DNA of 64,000 nucleotides. Source: Dyella sp. C11. Lineage in GTDB: Bacteria; Pseudomonadota; Gammaproteobacteria; Xanthomonadales; Rhodanobacteraceae. Made by a program: the position numbers and the translations under genes. Below, one piece after another: positions 9,164 to 17,445 of this stretch. The stretch is from contig NZ_QAVX01000002.1 in NCBI RefSeq assembly GCF_003121485.1, positions 338,454 to 402,453 of the forward strand. Reading direction: 5' to 3'. The stretch's first letter is position 1; each line of letters begins with the position of its first letter. Under the pieces are notes generated by a model, which ran no database searches, was not told where the DNA came from, and was given only the letters and a program-made list of their open reading frames with translations.

Positions 9164-11635
9164 TCACGCCGCGTCGGCCAGCTTCTTGTTCTTGTCGGCG
9201 CGCGTCACCGCGGCACCCAGTTCCGACGGATCGAAATCATCCACCGAAATGAACTCGAACACGCCTTCGCGCACACGCTTGAGCAGATCGAATTCGGCGG
9301 CGTTGATGACGCCAGCCTGCATGGCTTCGGTGAGCTGCCCCACGTAGTCGTGCGACTTGAACTGGCCCGACTTCTGCGCCTTGCCGAACTTGCGCTCAAC
9401 GGGTTCCGCAGCAATCACATCCGGCAGCAACGCATTCATGCGGCCGATGGTGTTGTTCGCCGTCGGCGTCAGGTAGGCCCACTCGGTAAGGCGATCACGC
9501 GCTTCACCCGGGGCCGTGATCAACGCAGCGACGCGACGACCCAGGCGATCGGACGGCGGCACCTCGCGGCGACCGAACGGGAACACCAGCGCACGCAGCA
9601 GCCACGAAATCGGCTTCACCGGGAAGTTGCGGATGGCGCCGTCGAGCGACGTCTGGATGCGCCACATGCACTCATGGAATGCCCACGCCAGCAGCGGACG
9701 ATCCGCTTCCGGGCGGCCGGTATCTTCGTAACGCTTCAGCATGGCGCTGGCGATGTACAGATAGCTCAGCACGTCGCCCAGGCGAGCGGACAACTTTTCC
9801 TTGAACTTCAGCTTGCCGCCCAGCACGCCCATGAAGGTGTCGGCACACAGCGCGAGCGCGGCCGAGTAGCGATTGAGCTTGCGGTAGTAACGGCGCACGT
9901 AGGCATCGCCCGCGGTGTCGCCGATGCGCGAACCCGTCACGCCCCGCGTGAACGAACGCACCGCGTTGGAAATGCCGAAACCGATGTGACCAAACAGCGC
10001 GCGGTCGAAGGTCTTCAGGCGATCGCCATAATCGGCAATCGACAGCGCCTGCATTTCCTTCAGCACGTAAGGATGGCAGCGGATGGCTCCCTGACCGAAG
10101 ATCATCAGGCTGCGCGTCATGATGTTCGCGCCTTCCACCGTAATGGCGATGGGCACGCCCTGCCACGCACGACCGGCGTAGTTCTTCGGACCCAACTGCA
10201 CACCCTTGCCGCCGTGCACGTCGAGCGCATCACCGGCGATGGTGCGGCCCCACTCGGTGGCATGGTATTTGGCAATCGCCGACGGCACCGCCGGCTTCTC
10301 GCCGCGATCCACCGCGGCAGCGGTGGCGCGCGACAACGCAGCGGTGGCGTAGGTCAGGCCGCCGATGCGGGCGAGTGCTTCTTCCACGCCTTCAAAGCGG
10401 GCAATGGACAGGCCGAACTGCTTGCGCATGCGTGCATACGCGCCGGTCGCCGCAACGGCGGCGCGCACGCCACCCGTGGCGTTCGACGGCAGCGAAATGG
10501 CGCGACCCACGGAAAGGCATTCCACCAGCATGCGCCAGCCGTGACCGGCCATGTGCGGACCACCGATAAGCACCGACAGCGGCACGAATACATCCTTGCC
10601 GTGCAGCGGACCGTTCTGGAACGGGATGTTGAGCGGGAAATGGCGACGGCCAATTTCCAGGCCCTGCGTGCTACGCGGCAGCAATGCCAGCGTGATGCCT
10701 AGGTCTTCCTTGTCGCCCAGCAGCTTTTCCGGGTCGTACAAACGGAAGGCCAAACCCACCACCGTCGCGATCGGCGCCAGCGTGATGTAACGCTTGTCGA
10801 ACGTGAGCTTCATGCCCAGCGTTTCCACACCATCCACCACTTGCTTGCACACGATGCCGAAGTCGGTGATGGACGTCGCATCCGAACCCGCATACGGACC
10901 CGTGAGCGCGAAACACGGAATTTCCTCGCCCACGGCGAGGCGCGGCAGGTAGTGATTCTTCTGCTCATCGCTGCCGTAGTGCAGCAGCAGTTCCGCCGGG
11001 CCGAGCGAGTTGGGCACCGCCCCGGTGGAGGCTACCGTTGCCGACATGGTCGCCAGCTTCTGCAGCACCGCCGAGTGCGCCAGCGCCGAGAAGCCCAGGC
11101 CGCCGTACGACTTCGGAATGATCATGCCGAAGAACTTGTGCTTCTTGATGAAGGCCCAGACTTCGGGCGGCAGGTCAGCCAGCTCGTGGGTAATCTGCCA
11201 GTCGTCGATCATGCCGCAGAGTTCTTCCACGGGGCCGTCCATGAAAGCCTGTTCTTCCTCGCTCAGCTCGGGCTTGGGCTGCTTGAGCAGCTCGTGCCAG
11301 TCGGGCTTGCCGGAGAACAGCTCACCTTCGAAACCCACCGTGCCCGCTTCCAGCGCGGTCTGCTCGGTTTCGGAAAGCTTGGGCGTCACCTTGGCGAACA
11401 TCTTCAGCAGCGGCGCGCTGATCTGCTTGCGACGGAACGGCACCATCAGCAGCGGTACGGCGATGGCGAGCTCGATCACCAAGAGGACGAAGGTGGTCCA
11501 CGGCGCACCAGCGACCAGACCCACCACGACGGTGGTAATCACCGTGGCGATGGCCCAGGTGCGCAAGCTGGAGCGGTGGTAGGCACAGGCGCCGGTGGCA
11601 ATGATCGCCGCCAGCAAAGTCAGTATCACGGACAT
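9164..11635 (-). CDS. fadE: Acyl-CoA dehydrogenase FadE
   Basis: An 823-residue, membrane-anchored acyl-CoA dehydrogenase close in size to E. coli FadE (814). It catalyses the first step of fatty-acid beta-oxidation and passes electrons to ETF. Hydrophobic segments near residues 1-65 give the membrane anchor. The acyl-CoA dehydrogenase body spans roughly 100-520 and includes FALTGPYAGSDATS and the FAD/substrate loop around GGKGVQLGPKNYAGRAW. The C-terminal DUF1974 region, typical of FadE, completes the protein. The ATG at 11635 follows a GAGGTG ribosome site with five bases of spacing; a GTG at 11638 is too close to that site. etfBA and ETF-QO, which would take its electrons to ubiquinone, are encoded at 49-51 kb and 43-45 kb. 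Confidence 0.93.
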   Translation of the reverse strand: MSVILTLLAAIIATGACAYHRSSLRTWAIATVITTVVVGLVAGAPWTTFVLLVIELAIAVPLLMVPFRRKQISAPLLKMFAKVTPKLSETEQTALEAGTVGFEGELFSGKPDWHELLKQPKPELSEEEQAFMDGPVEELCGMIDDWQITHELADLPPEVWAFIKKHKFFGMIIPKSYGGLGFSALAHSAVLQKLATMSATVASTGAVPNSLGPAELLLHYGSDEQKNHYLPRLAVGEEIPCFALTGPYAGSDATSITDFGIVCKQVVDGVETLGMKLTFDKRYITLAPIATVVGLAFRLYDPEKLLGDKEDLGITLALLPRSTQGLEIGRRHFPLNIPFQNGPLHGKDVFVPLSVLIGGPHMAGHGWRMLVECLSVGRAISLPSNATGGVRAAVAATGAYARMRKQFGLSIARFEGVEEALARIGGLTYATAALSRATAAAVDRGEKPAVPSAIAKYHATEWGRTIAGDALDVHGGKGVQLGPKNYAGRAWQGVPIAITVEGANIMTRSLMIFGQGAIRCHPYVLKEMQALSIADYGDRLKTFDRALFGHIGFGISNAVRSFTRGVTGSRIGDTAGDAYVRRYYRKLNRYSAALALCADTFMGVLGGKLKFKEKLSARLGDVLSYLYIASAMLKRYEDTGRPEADRPLLAWAFHECMWRIQTSLDGAIRNFPVKPISWLLRALVFPFGRREVPPSDRLGRRVAALITAPGEARDRLTEWAYLTPTANNTIGRMNALLPDVIAAEPVERKFGKAQKSGQFKSHDYVGQLTEAMQAGVINAAEFDLLKRVREGVFEFISVDDFDPSELGAAVTRADKNKKLADAA

Positions 11636-11684
11636 CACAACACCTCGTTACGAATGACGTCTGGGTGGAACAGGATTCATCGGT

Positions 11685-12581
11685 TCAAACAGTGACCGCA
11701 TCGCTGCGATCACGGGAGGAAAGCTCGCCCACGAAGCGTGCGATTTCGCGGGTGAATGCGTCGTTGGCGTCGCCAGCCACCATGTGCGTGGCGCGCGGAA
11801 GCACCACGTGCTCGGCATGCGGCACCAACTGGAGGAATTCGTTGACGGTGTCGTGCGAGACGACGTCGCTGCGACCGCCCGAGAGCAACAGCACCGGCAC
11901 GCGCACCTTCGCCGCCGCTGCCATCAATCGCGGCTGATAGCGTTCGCTTTCGGAGACCAGGCCGTTGAGCATCGCCGGATCCCAGTGCCAGCGCAGGCGG
12001 CCATCGGCGCCTTCGCGCAGCAACGGGCGAAGCTGGTCTTCGGTCTTTTTCTCGGCGCGATGCGGCATGTACTTGGCGATTTCATCGGAAGCCTCCGCGT
12101 AACTGGCGAAGCCGTCCGGGTGCGCCTGCATGAAGGCCAGGATGCGCTCCACGCCCTTGGTCTCCCAGCGCGGCGTGATGTCCACAAGCACCAGCGCCCG
12201 GAATGCGGTCGGATCGATTTCGCCAGCAAGGACCAGTCCGAGCAGGCCGCCCATGGATGCGCCCACCAGCACGGGCTTGCTCAGCTCGGCATGCGCAAGC
12301 AGGCGCAGATCGCCGATGAACTGCTCCATGTGGTAGTCGCCGCCCGCGACATGGCCGCTCTCACCATGCCCTCGTGCGTCGAAGGTGACGCAGCGAAAGC
12401 CTTCGGCCGCGAGTGCCCTGGCCGTACCGACCCACGCGCCACGCGTCTGGCCAAAACCGTGCGCGAAAAGCAGCGTCGGATGACCCGATGGCTGGCGCAC
12501 TTCGACGGCCAGTGTCAGGCCATCAATGGCCGGGACGTGGCTGAAAGTCTTCTCGGTGGCGGCTGTCGTTACCATACGCAT
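11685..12581 (-). CDS. Alpha/beta hydrolase
   Basis: A 298-residue alpha/beta-hydrolase-fold protein. The oxyanion-hole region is LLFAHGFGQTRG near residue 38, the nucleophile elbow is GASMGG (GxSxG) near residue 112, and the C-terminal catalytic histidine lies in ATHMVAGD. The family covers esterases, lipases, haloperoxidase-like and C-C bond hydrolases, so the substrate is open. The start is ATG 12581, or ATG 12575 two codons later; neither has a clear ribosome site. Both lie inside an 18-bp palindrome shared in part with the start of the divergent tetR gene, so the regulator probably controls this gene. It ends 50 bases before the fadE start, on the same strand, so cotranscription with fadE is possible. 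Confidence 0.82.
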   Translation of the reverse strand: MRMVTTAATEKTFSHVPAIDGLTLAVEVRQPSGHPTLLFAHGFGQTRGAWVGTARALAAEGFRCVTFDARGHGESGHVAGGDYHMEQFIGDLRLLAHAELSKPVLVGASMGGLLGLVLAGEIDPTAFRALVLVDITPRWETKGVERILAFMQAHPDGFASYAEASDEIAKYMPHRAEKKTEDQLRPLLREGADGRLRWHWDPAMLNGLVSESERYQPRLMAAAAKVRVPVLLLSGGRSDVVSHDTVNEFLQLVPHAEHVVLPRATHMVAGDANDAFTREIARFVGELSSRDRSDAVTV

Positions 12582-12589
12582 GAGTATGG
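12572..12589. promoter_or_regulatory. Palindromic operator, probable TetR-family binding site
   Basis: CCATACGCATGAGTATGG is an 18-bp palindrome matching its own reverse complement at all but one symmetric pair of positions. Its left arm, CCATACGCAT, recurs exactly at 12691-12700, directly before the tetR start codon. Two related sites at the two divergent starts are what a TetR regulator that represses itself and its neighbour would need. Binding is inferred. Confidence 0.55.
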
Positions 12590-12700
12590 ATTGCGACAAA
12601 GCGCTGCGTCAATATGCGCTGCGACAAGCCAGCTCGCCCCGATTCAACGACTTGCCGCAACGCCAATTGCAAAGCCGGCTGCAGGGGCTACCATACGCAT

Positions 12701-13279
12701 ATGAATGCAAGCGCCAAACCCGAACGCACCCGCCTTTCCGCCGAGGATTGGGAAGACGCAGCTCTCAGGCTGATCGCCGACCAGGGCGTCGGTGCACTCG
12801 CCGTCGAGGCGCTGGCACGCCAGCTCGGTGTAACCAAGGGCAGCTTCTATTGGCACTTCCGCACCCGCGAAGCGTTGCTGCAGGCCGCGCTGGAGCGCTG
12901 GGAGCAGTACGGCGAAAAAGAGATCATCACCCAGATCGAGTCCATGCCCGATCCGCTCGCCCGCCTGCCCGAATTGTTCCGCCGCGTGGCGCACGAACTG
13001 GCGCCGCATCGCGTCTACGCCGCGCTGCTCAAGGCGCTGGATCATCCGCAGGTGGTGCCGGTGATGGCGCGTGTCTCACAGCGGCGCCTGGAATTTCTGA
13101 CCAGCATCTACCGCGAAGCCGGCCTGGTACCGGAAGAAGCGCTCAACCGCGCCCGCCTGACGTACGCCGCCTATGTCGGCTTCCTGCAGCTCAATTTCAC
13201 GCTTGGCCTGCCGCGCATCAGCCACGAGGAGTTCGACGCCTACGTGGAGCACATGATCCGGACACTGACGCCGGGCTGA
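12701..13279 (+). CDS. TetR/AcrR family transcriptional regulator
   Basis: A 192-residue regulator with an N-terminal TetR helix-turn-helix at about residues 14-60. LAVEALARQLGVTKGSFYWHFRTREALLQAAL is a textbook recognition region ending in the FYWHF motif. The C-terminal ligand and dimer domain is less conserved, so the inducer is unknown. The ATG at 12701 directly abuts a CCATACGCAT half-site; frame extensions further upstream have unnatural composition. It is divergent from the alpha/beta hydrolase, its most likely target. A strong terminator follows at 13305-13332. Confidence 0.88.
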   Translation: MNASAKPERTRLSAEDWEDAALRLIADQGVGALAVEALARQLGVTKGSFYWHFRTREALLQAALERWEQYGEKEIITQIESMPDPLARLPELFRRVAHELAPHRVYAALLKALDHPQVVPVMARVSQRRLEFLTSIYREAGLVPEEALNRARLTYAAYVGFLQLNFTLGLPRISHEEFDAYVEHMIRTLTPG

Positions 13280-13304
13280 TTCCGTACACGGGGAAGTCCA
13301 GGGG

Positions 13305-13332
13305 AACGCCGCCTTCGGGCGGCGTTTTTTTT
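13305..13332 (+). terminator. Rho-independent terminator after tetR
   Basis: A CGCCGCC stem with a TTCG loop and GGCGGCG is followed by eight T residues, directly downstream of the tetR stop. Confidence 0.9.
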
Positions 13333-13512
13333 GGCCGCAATCCATTGGTAGACCAGCCGAGCAAGTGGTATGCAGTTGCATCTGTAACCTTCGGGTCGTG
13401 CAGCGTTTTAGGGGTGCGCCCAGTTGCGTTTTGTTGCGCCCTCACTTGCCATGCCACTACTCGTAAGTTACCGTTTCTGCTCTTTTTTAGCTCAAGACCA
13501 GAGTGAGGAAAC

Positions 13513-15294
13513 ATGTCGAGCAAGCTGGCAGCGCTGCAGCGCTGGGTTGATGAGGTCGCGGCGCTGACGCGTCCTGCAAAAATCCATTGGTGCGACGGCT
13601 CGGACGCCGAGTACCAGCAGCTGGTGCAGCAGATGCTGCAGACCGGCGATCTGATCGAGCTTAATCAGCAGACCCATCCGGGCTGCTACCTGCACCGGTC
13701 GAGCCCCTCCGACGTGGCCCGCGTGGAGCACCTCACGTTCGTCTGCACCGAGGGCGAGGAAGACGCCGGCCCGAACAACCACTGGATGGCACCGGCCGAT
13801 GCGCACGCCAAGATGGATGCGCTGTTCGACGGCTGCATGGAAGGCCGCACCATGTACGTCATCCCGTACTGCATGGGCCCGATCGATTCCCCGCTCGCAC
13901 GTTGCGGCGTGGAGATCACGGACAGCCCGTACGTGGTGATCAACATGCGCACCATGACGCGCATGGGCGCCGCTGCACAGGCGCGCATCGAGCGCGAGGG
14001 CACGTTCGTGAAGGGCCTGCACTCCACGGGCGAACTCGATCCGGATCGCCGCTTCATCATGCATTTCCCGGAAGAGCTGACCATCAAGTCGTACGGCTCC
14101 GGCTACGGTGGCAATGCGCTGCTCGGCAAGAAGTGCCATGCGCTGCGCATTGCCAGCTATCAGGCGAAGTCGGAAGGCTGGCTGGCCGAACACATGCTCA
14201 TCGTCGGCATCGAGAACCCGCAGGGCGAAACGCACTACATCGCCGCGGCGTTCCCCTCGGCCTGCGGCAAGACCAACCTCGCCATGCTCATTCCGCCCGA
14301 AGGCTATCGCCAGGACGGCTGGAAGGTATGGACCGTGGGCGATGACATCTGCTGGATGCGCCCCGGTGCAGATGGACGTCTATACGCCATCAATCCGGAA
14401 GCGGGCTATTTCGGCGTGGCGCCGGGCACCAGCGACGCCACCAACCCGAACGCGCTCACCACCATCGCGCGCGACACCATCTTCACCAACGTCGCTGTCA
14501 CCGCTGACAACCAGCCATGGTGGGAAGGCCTGCCCGGCAGTCCGGTCACCGACTGGCAGGGTCGTCCCTACGATGCCGCCAACGGTCCGGCCGCCCATCC
14601 CAATTCGCGCTTTACCGTCAGCGCCAGGCAGTGCCCGACCTGGTCGCCGCGTGCGGAAGATGCGCAGGGCGTGCCGATCAGCGCCATCGTGTTTGGCGGT
14701 CGCCGTCCGTCGCTGATCCCGCTGGTGTTCGAGGCGAAGGACTGGAAGCACGGTGTGCTCGTCGGCGCCGCCATGGGCTCGGAAACCACCGCCGCCGCCA
14801 CGGGTGCCGTGGGTGTGCTGCGTCGCGATTCCATGGCCATGAAGCCGTTCGCCGGCTACCACTATGGCGACTACTTCAAGCACTGGCTGTCCTTCGACAA
14901 GCCCGGCGCAAACCTGCCGAAGATTTTCCACGTGAACTGGTTCCGCAAGGGCGAGGATGGCCGCTTCCTGTGGCCAGGCTTCGGTGACAACCTGCGCGTG
15001 CTGCAGTGGATGATCGATCGCGTGGAAGGCCGCGCCGCCGGCAACGCCACGCCGATCGGCACCCTGCCCAAGACCAGCGAGCTCAAGCTCGACGATCTCT
15101 CGCTCGATCGCGCCACCCTGGACACCCTGCTACACGTCGACCACGCCGGCTGGACCGCCGAACTGGCCGCCATCGGCGAATACCTGGACAGCTTCGGTGG
15201 TCGCATGCCGAAGGAACTCCACGCCGAACAGCAGCGCGTAGCCAAGGCCTTGGACGACGTGGCCGTGCCACCGCTCGCCGCCGTCGCCTCCTGA
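13513..15294 (+). CDS. pckG: Phosphoenolpyruvate carboxykinase (GTP)
   Basis: This enzyme converts oxaloacetate and GTP to phosphoenolpyruvate, CO2 and GDP at the entry to gluconeogenesis. The 593-residue length fits the GTP-dependent family, which is unrelated in overall sequence to the ATP-type PckA. The substrate-binding stretch includes RTMYVIPYCMGP and YGSGYGGNALLGKKC. The P-loop FPSACGKTN spans residues 247-255 and contains the reactive cysteine Cys251. The metal-binding motif GDDICWM follows about 25 residues later. GAGGAAAC just before the ATG is a good ribosome site. The gene is flanked by terminators on both sides and is probably monocistronic. The 180 bases before it hold no gene. 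Confidence 0.96.
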   Translation: MSSKLAALQRWVDEVAALTRPAKIHWCDGSDAEYQQLVQQMLQTGDLIELNQQTHPGCYLHRSSPSDVARVEHLTFVCTEGEEDAGPNNHWMAPADAHAKMDALFDGCMEGRTMYVIPYCMGPIDSPLARCGVEITDSPYVVINMRTMTRMGAAAQARIEREGTFVKGLHSTGELDPDRRFIMHFPEELTIKSYGSGYGGNALLGKKCHALRIASYQAKSEGWLAEHMLIVGIENPQGETHYIAAAFPSACGKTNLAMLIPPEGYRQDGWKVWTVGDDICWMRPGADGRLYAINPEAGYFGVAPGTSDATNPNALTTIARDTIFTNVAVTADNQPWWEGLPGSPVTDWQGRPYDAANGPAAHPNSRFTVSARQCPTWSPRAEDAQGVPISAIVFGGRRPSLIPLVFEAKDWKHGVLVGAAMGSETTAAATGAVGVLRRDSMAMKPFAGYHYGDYFKHWLSFDKPGANLPKIFHVNWFRKGEDGRFLWPGFGDNLRVLQWMIDRVEGRAAGNATPIGTLPKTSELKLDDLSLDRATLDTLLHVDHAGWTAELAAIGEYLDSFGGRMPKELHAEQQRVAKALDDVAVPPLAAVAS

Positions 15295-15302
15295 CGAAAG
15301 CC

Positions 15303-15330
15303 ACCCGCCGGCTTTCCAGGCCGGCGGGTT
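15303..15330 (+). terminator. Hairpin terminator after pckG
   Basis: Stem CCCGCCGG / CCGGCGGG with a short pyrimidine-rich loop lies ten bases after the pckG stop. The T run is interrupted (TTTGCTTT), so termination may be less efficient. Confidence 0.65.
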
Positions 15331-15447
15331 TGCTTTACTTGCACATCGCCGCTGATCCGTCCTTATCAGCCGCCGTTAAACCCTGTGGCGCGCCAGCGCA
15401 TCCAAGCTGGCAAGATGATCGCAGCCTGCCCCGCCACTGGACCCACG

Positions 15448-15999
15448 ATGCCGCCGCCAGCGCCCGCCGCGGATCCCCACGACATGGACGACGTTCGGGC
15501 CGCCGCTGCCGGTGACCGCATGGCGTTCCAGCGCCTGTACCGGATGCACATCGACCGTGTGTACGGTGCGGTCTATCGCCTTGCCGGCTACGACCACGCT
15601 CGCGCCGAAGACCTGACGCAGGAAGCGTTCGTACGTGCGTGGCAGAAACTGTCGGGCTTTCGCGGTGACAGTTCGTTCGGTACGTGGATATATCGCCTGG
15701 CGGTAAACGTCGCATTGATGGACATCCGGTCACGTGGATCGGATCCGGTCACCATGATGGACGAGGAACACATCCCCGATCACGGTGAAACGCCTTTCTG
15801 CGCGGCCGAACGCGATGAACTGGAACGTGCGATTGGCAAACTGCCACCGCGTGCCCGCGCCGTACTGGTGCTGCACGATGTGGAAGGCTGGCGACACGAG
15901 GAAATCGGTGCCGAACTCGGCATGGCGGTGGGCTCATCGAAAGCGCAGCTGCATCGCGCACGGGGCCTGCTGCGGAAAGTATTGGGAGAACGCTCATGA
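15448..15999 (+). CDS. ECF-family RNA polymerase sigma factor
   Basis: An extracytoplasmic-function sigma factor of about 183 residues. Region 2 (FQRLYRMHIDRVYGAVYRL ... EDLTQEAFVRAWQKL) and region 4 (LPPRARAVLVLHDVEGWRHEEIGAELG ... SSKAQLHRARGLLR) are complete, with no C-terminal extension. The start is uncertain: ATG 15448 is used here, but ATG 15484 (MDDVRAA) and GTG 15385 are in frame and none has a strong ribosome site. The stop overlaps the next start (ATGA), so the sigma factor and the membrane protein downstream are translationally coupled, the usual sigma/anti-sigma layout. Confidence 0.92.
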   Translation: MPPPAPAADPHDMDDVRAAAAGDRMAFQRLYRMHIDRVYGAVYRLAGYDHARAEDLTQEAFVRAWQKLSGFRGDSSFGTWIYRLAVNVALMDIRSRGSDPVTMMDEEHIPDHGETPFCAAERDELERAIGKLPPRARAVLVLHDVEGWRHEEIGAELGMAVGSSKAQLHRARGLLRKVLGERS

Positions 16000-16442
16000 A
16001 CGAATTTGAATGGCTCCGCCAGACACGCGCCTTGCGCGAACCGGTATCGCCGCGCCGCGACCTCTGGTCAGGCATCGAAGCGGCGCTGGATACCGTCGAC
16101 ACAGGCGCGAATTCACCGGTTGCGCGGCGCCCGCTGCGGCAACCACAGAACTGGCTGATTGCCGCGAGCTTTGTCGGGCTGTCACTTTTCGCCGGCAGTC
16201 TTGCCGTGCACCTGCGCGATCGCACGCTGGCCAACGCCACCACGACAACCACGGCGGAAGCTTCGCGTTGGCGCCCCAATGATCCGCGCCTTGCCGGCGC
16301 TGCCGTGGAACTCGACGCCGCCAGCATGGAACTCAAGCAAGCGATGGAACAAGCGCCCAATTCACCGGCGTTGCAGCGACTGCTATACCGCACCCAGAAA
16401 CAACAGTCGCAACTGCGACAGATGGAACACCAGGCTGGTTGA
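15996..16442 (+). CDS. Putative anti-sigma factor, single-pass membrane protein
   Basis: A 148-residue protein with a cytoplasmic N-terminus (about 1-50), one membrane segment (WLIAASFVGLSLFAGSLAVHL, about 52-73) and a periplasmic C-terminal region rich in Gln, Met and Ala. It does not show a clear zinc-binding anti-sigma (HxxxCxxC) motif. Its position, overlapping the ECF sigma stop by four bases, and its topology are the basis for calling it the anti-sigma factor. This is an inference from context rather than a family match. The periplasmic part contains a helical EL/ME-rich stretch that could sense envelope state. Confidence 0.6.
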   Translation: MNEFEWLRQTRALREPVSPRRDLWSGIEAALDTVDTGANSPVARRPLRQPQNWLIAASFVGLSLFAGSLAVHLRDRTLANATTTTTAEASRWRPNDPRLAGAAVELDAASMELKQAMEQAPNSPALQRLLYRTQKQQSQLRQMEHQAG

Positions 16443-16461
16443 GTCCAGCGGAGCCTTCACC

Positions 16462-17364
16462 ATGAAAACCGCACGCTTCATCCCACTCCTGCTCAGCCTG
16501 TCCATCGGCCAGGCACTGGCTGATACACCCATCAACCTCACGCACAGCGCCACGCCCAACGCGCGCATAAGCATCAGCAACGTCAAGGGCGCGGTGACGG
16601 TAAGCGCCTGGGATCGCAACCAGGTGCAGGTCACCGGCCGCCTGGGTGACGGCGCCAAACCCCTCGCCATCGAAGGCGACGACAGCAACATGACCATCAA
16701 GGTCGAGTCGCAGGGCAAGTCGGGCTGGTTCAACTGGGGCAGCGATACCTCGATGAGTTCAACCACCCTGGACGTGCGCGTTCCCAAGGGCGCCTCGCTG
16801 GACGTCGACGTGGTCAGTGCGCCGATGAACATCGACGGCATCGACGGCGGCAGCCTCAAGGTGAACACGGTGAGCGGCAAGGCACGCATCAACGCACGCT
16901 CGCCCAGCATCGATGCCGATGCCGTCAGCGGCAGCATCGAACTCGCGGGCAATGCGGACAAGGTGAACCTGCAGACCGTGAGTGGCGACATCCTCGCACC
17001 CAATGTGGGAGGCGAAGCCAATCTCCAGACGGTGTCCGGCCGCATCCGTGTCAGCGGCGGTCCGTGGCGCAAGCTCAACCTGAGCACCGTGTCGGGCGAT
17101 GTGCAGCTCGCCGGCGGACTCGCACCGAACGGCACGTTCGATGTCGACAGCATGAGCGGCGACGTACAGGTGCAGGTGCCTTCCAACCTGTCGGCCGTGA
17201 TCAAGGCCAGCACCTTCAGTGGCGACCTGCGCAGCGACTTCGGCACGGTAAAGAAAGTGGAACACGGCCCGGGCAGCGAACTGCACGCGACGGCCGGTGC
17301 CGGCGGCGCCAAGATGAACATTGAAACCTTCAGTGGCGACCTGCGCATCCGCCAGCAGGATTGA
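16462..17364 (+). CDS. Exported DUF4097-type beta-repeat protein
   Basis: A 300-residue protein with an N-terminal signal peptide (MKTARFIPLLLSLSIGQALA, cleavage after ALA). Below it lie short repeating strands of the DUF4097/DUF4098 adhesin-like beta-helix type: VSGKARINA, VSGSIELAG, VSGDILAPN, VSGRIRVSG, VSGDVQLAG, MSGDVQVQV, FSGDLRSDF and FSGDLRIRQ. The regular xSGxxxx turn every 20 or so residues makes a right-handed parallel fold likely. It follows the sigma/anti-sigma pair by 19 bases, so it is probably a regulon member or envelope sensor partner. DUF4097 proteins next to ECF systems are common, but a molecular role has not been settled. Confidence 0.8.
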   Translation: MKTARFIPLLLSLSIGQALADTPINLTHSATPNARISISNVKGAVTVSAWDRNQVQVTGRLGDGAKPLAIEGDDSNMTIKVESQGKSGWFNWGSDTSMSSTTLDVRVPKGASLDVDVVSAPMNIDGIDGGSLKVNTVSGKARINARSPSIDADAVSGSIELAGNADKVNLQTVSGDILAPNVGGEANLQTVSGRIRVSGGPWRKLNLSTVSGDVQLAGGLAPNGTFDVDSMSGDVQVQVPSNLSAVIKASTFSGDLRSDFGTVKKVEHGPGSELHATAGAGGAKMNIETFSGDLRIRQQD

Positions 17365-17383
17365 CGCCATCGAAGGCTCCAAC

Positions 17384-17413
17384 AAAAAAGCCGGGCAATG
17401 CCCGGCTTTTTTT
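17384..17413. terminator. Bidirectional terminator
   Basis: An A-run, the stem AAGCCGGGC / GCCCGGCTT and a T-run lie between two convergent genes, so it can end transcripts from both sides. Confidence 0.9.
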
Positions 17414-17445
17414 CTGCGTCGCTGACACGTTGTCAGCAGCGAGTG

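Noticed and set aside
8762-10702. Open frame of about 640 codons opposite fadE
   Set aside because: Lies fully antisense to fadE and the hotdog-protein gene, with shadow-like composition.
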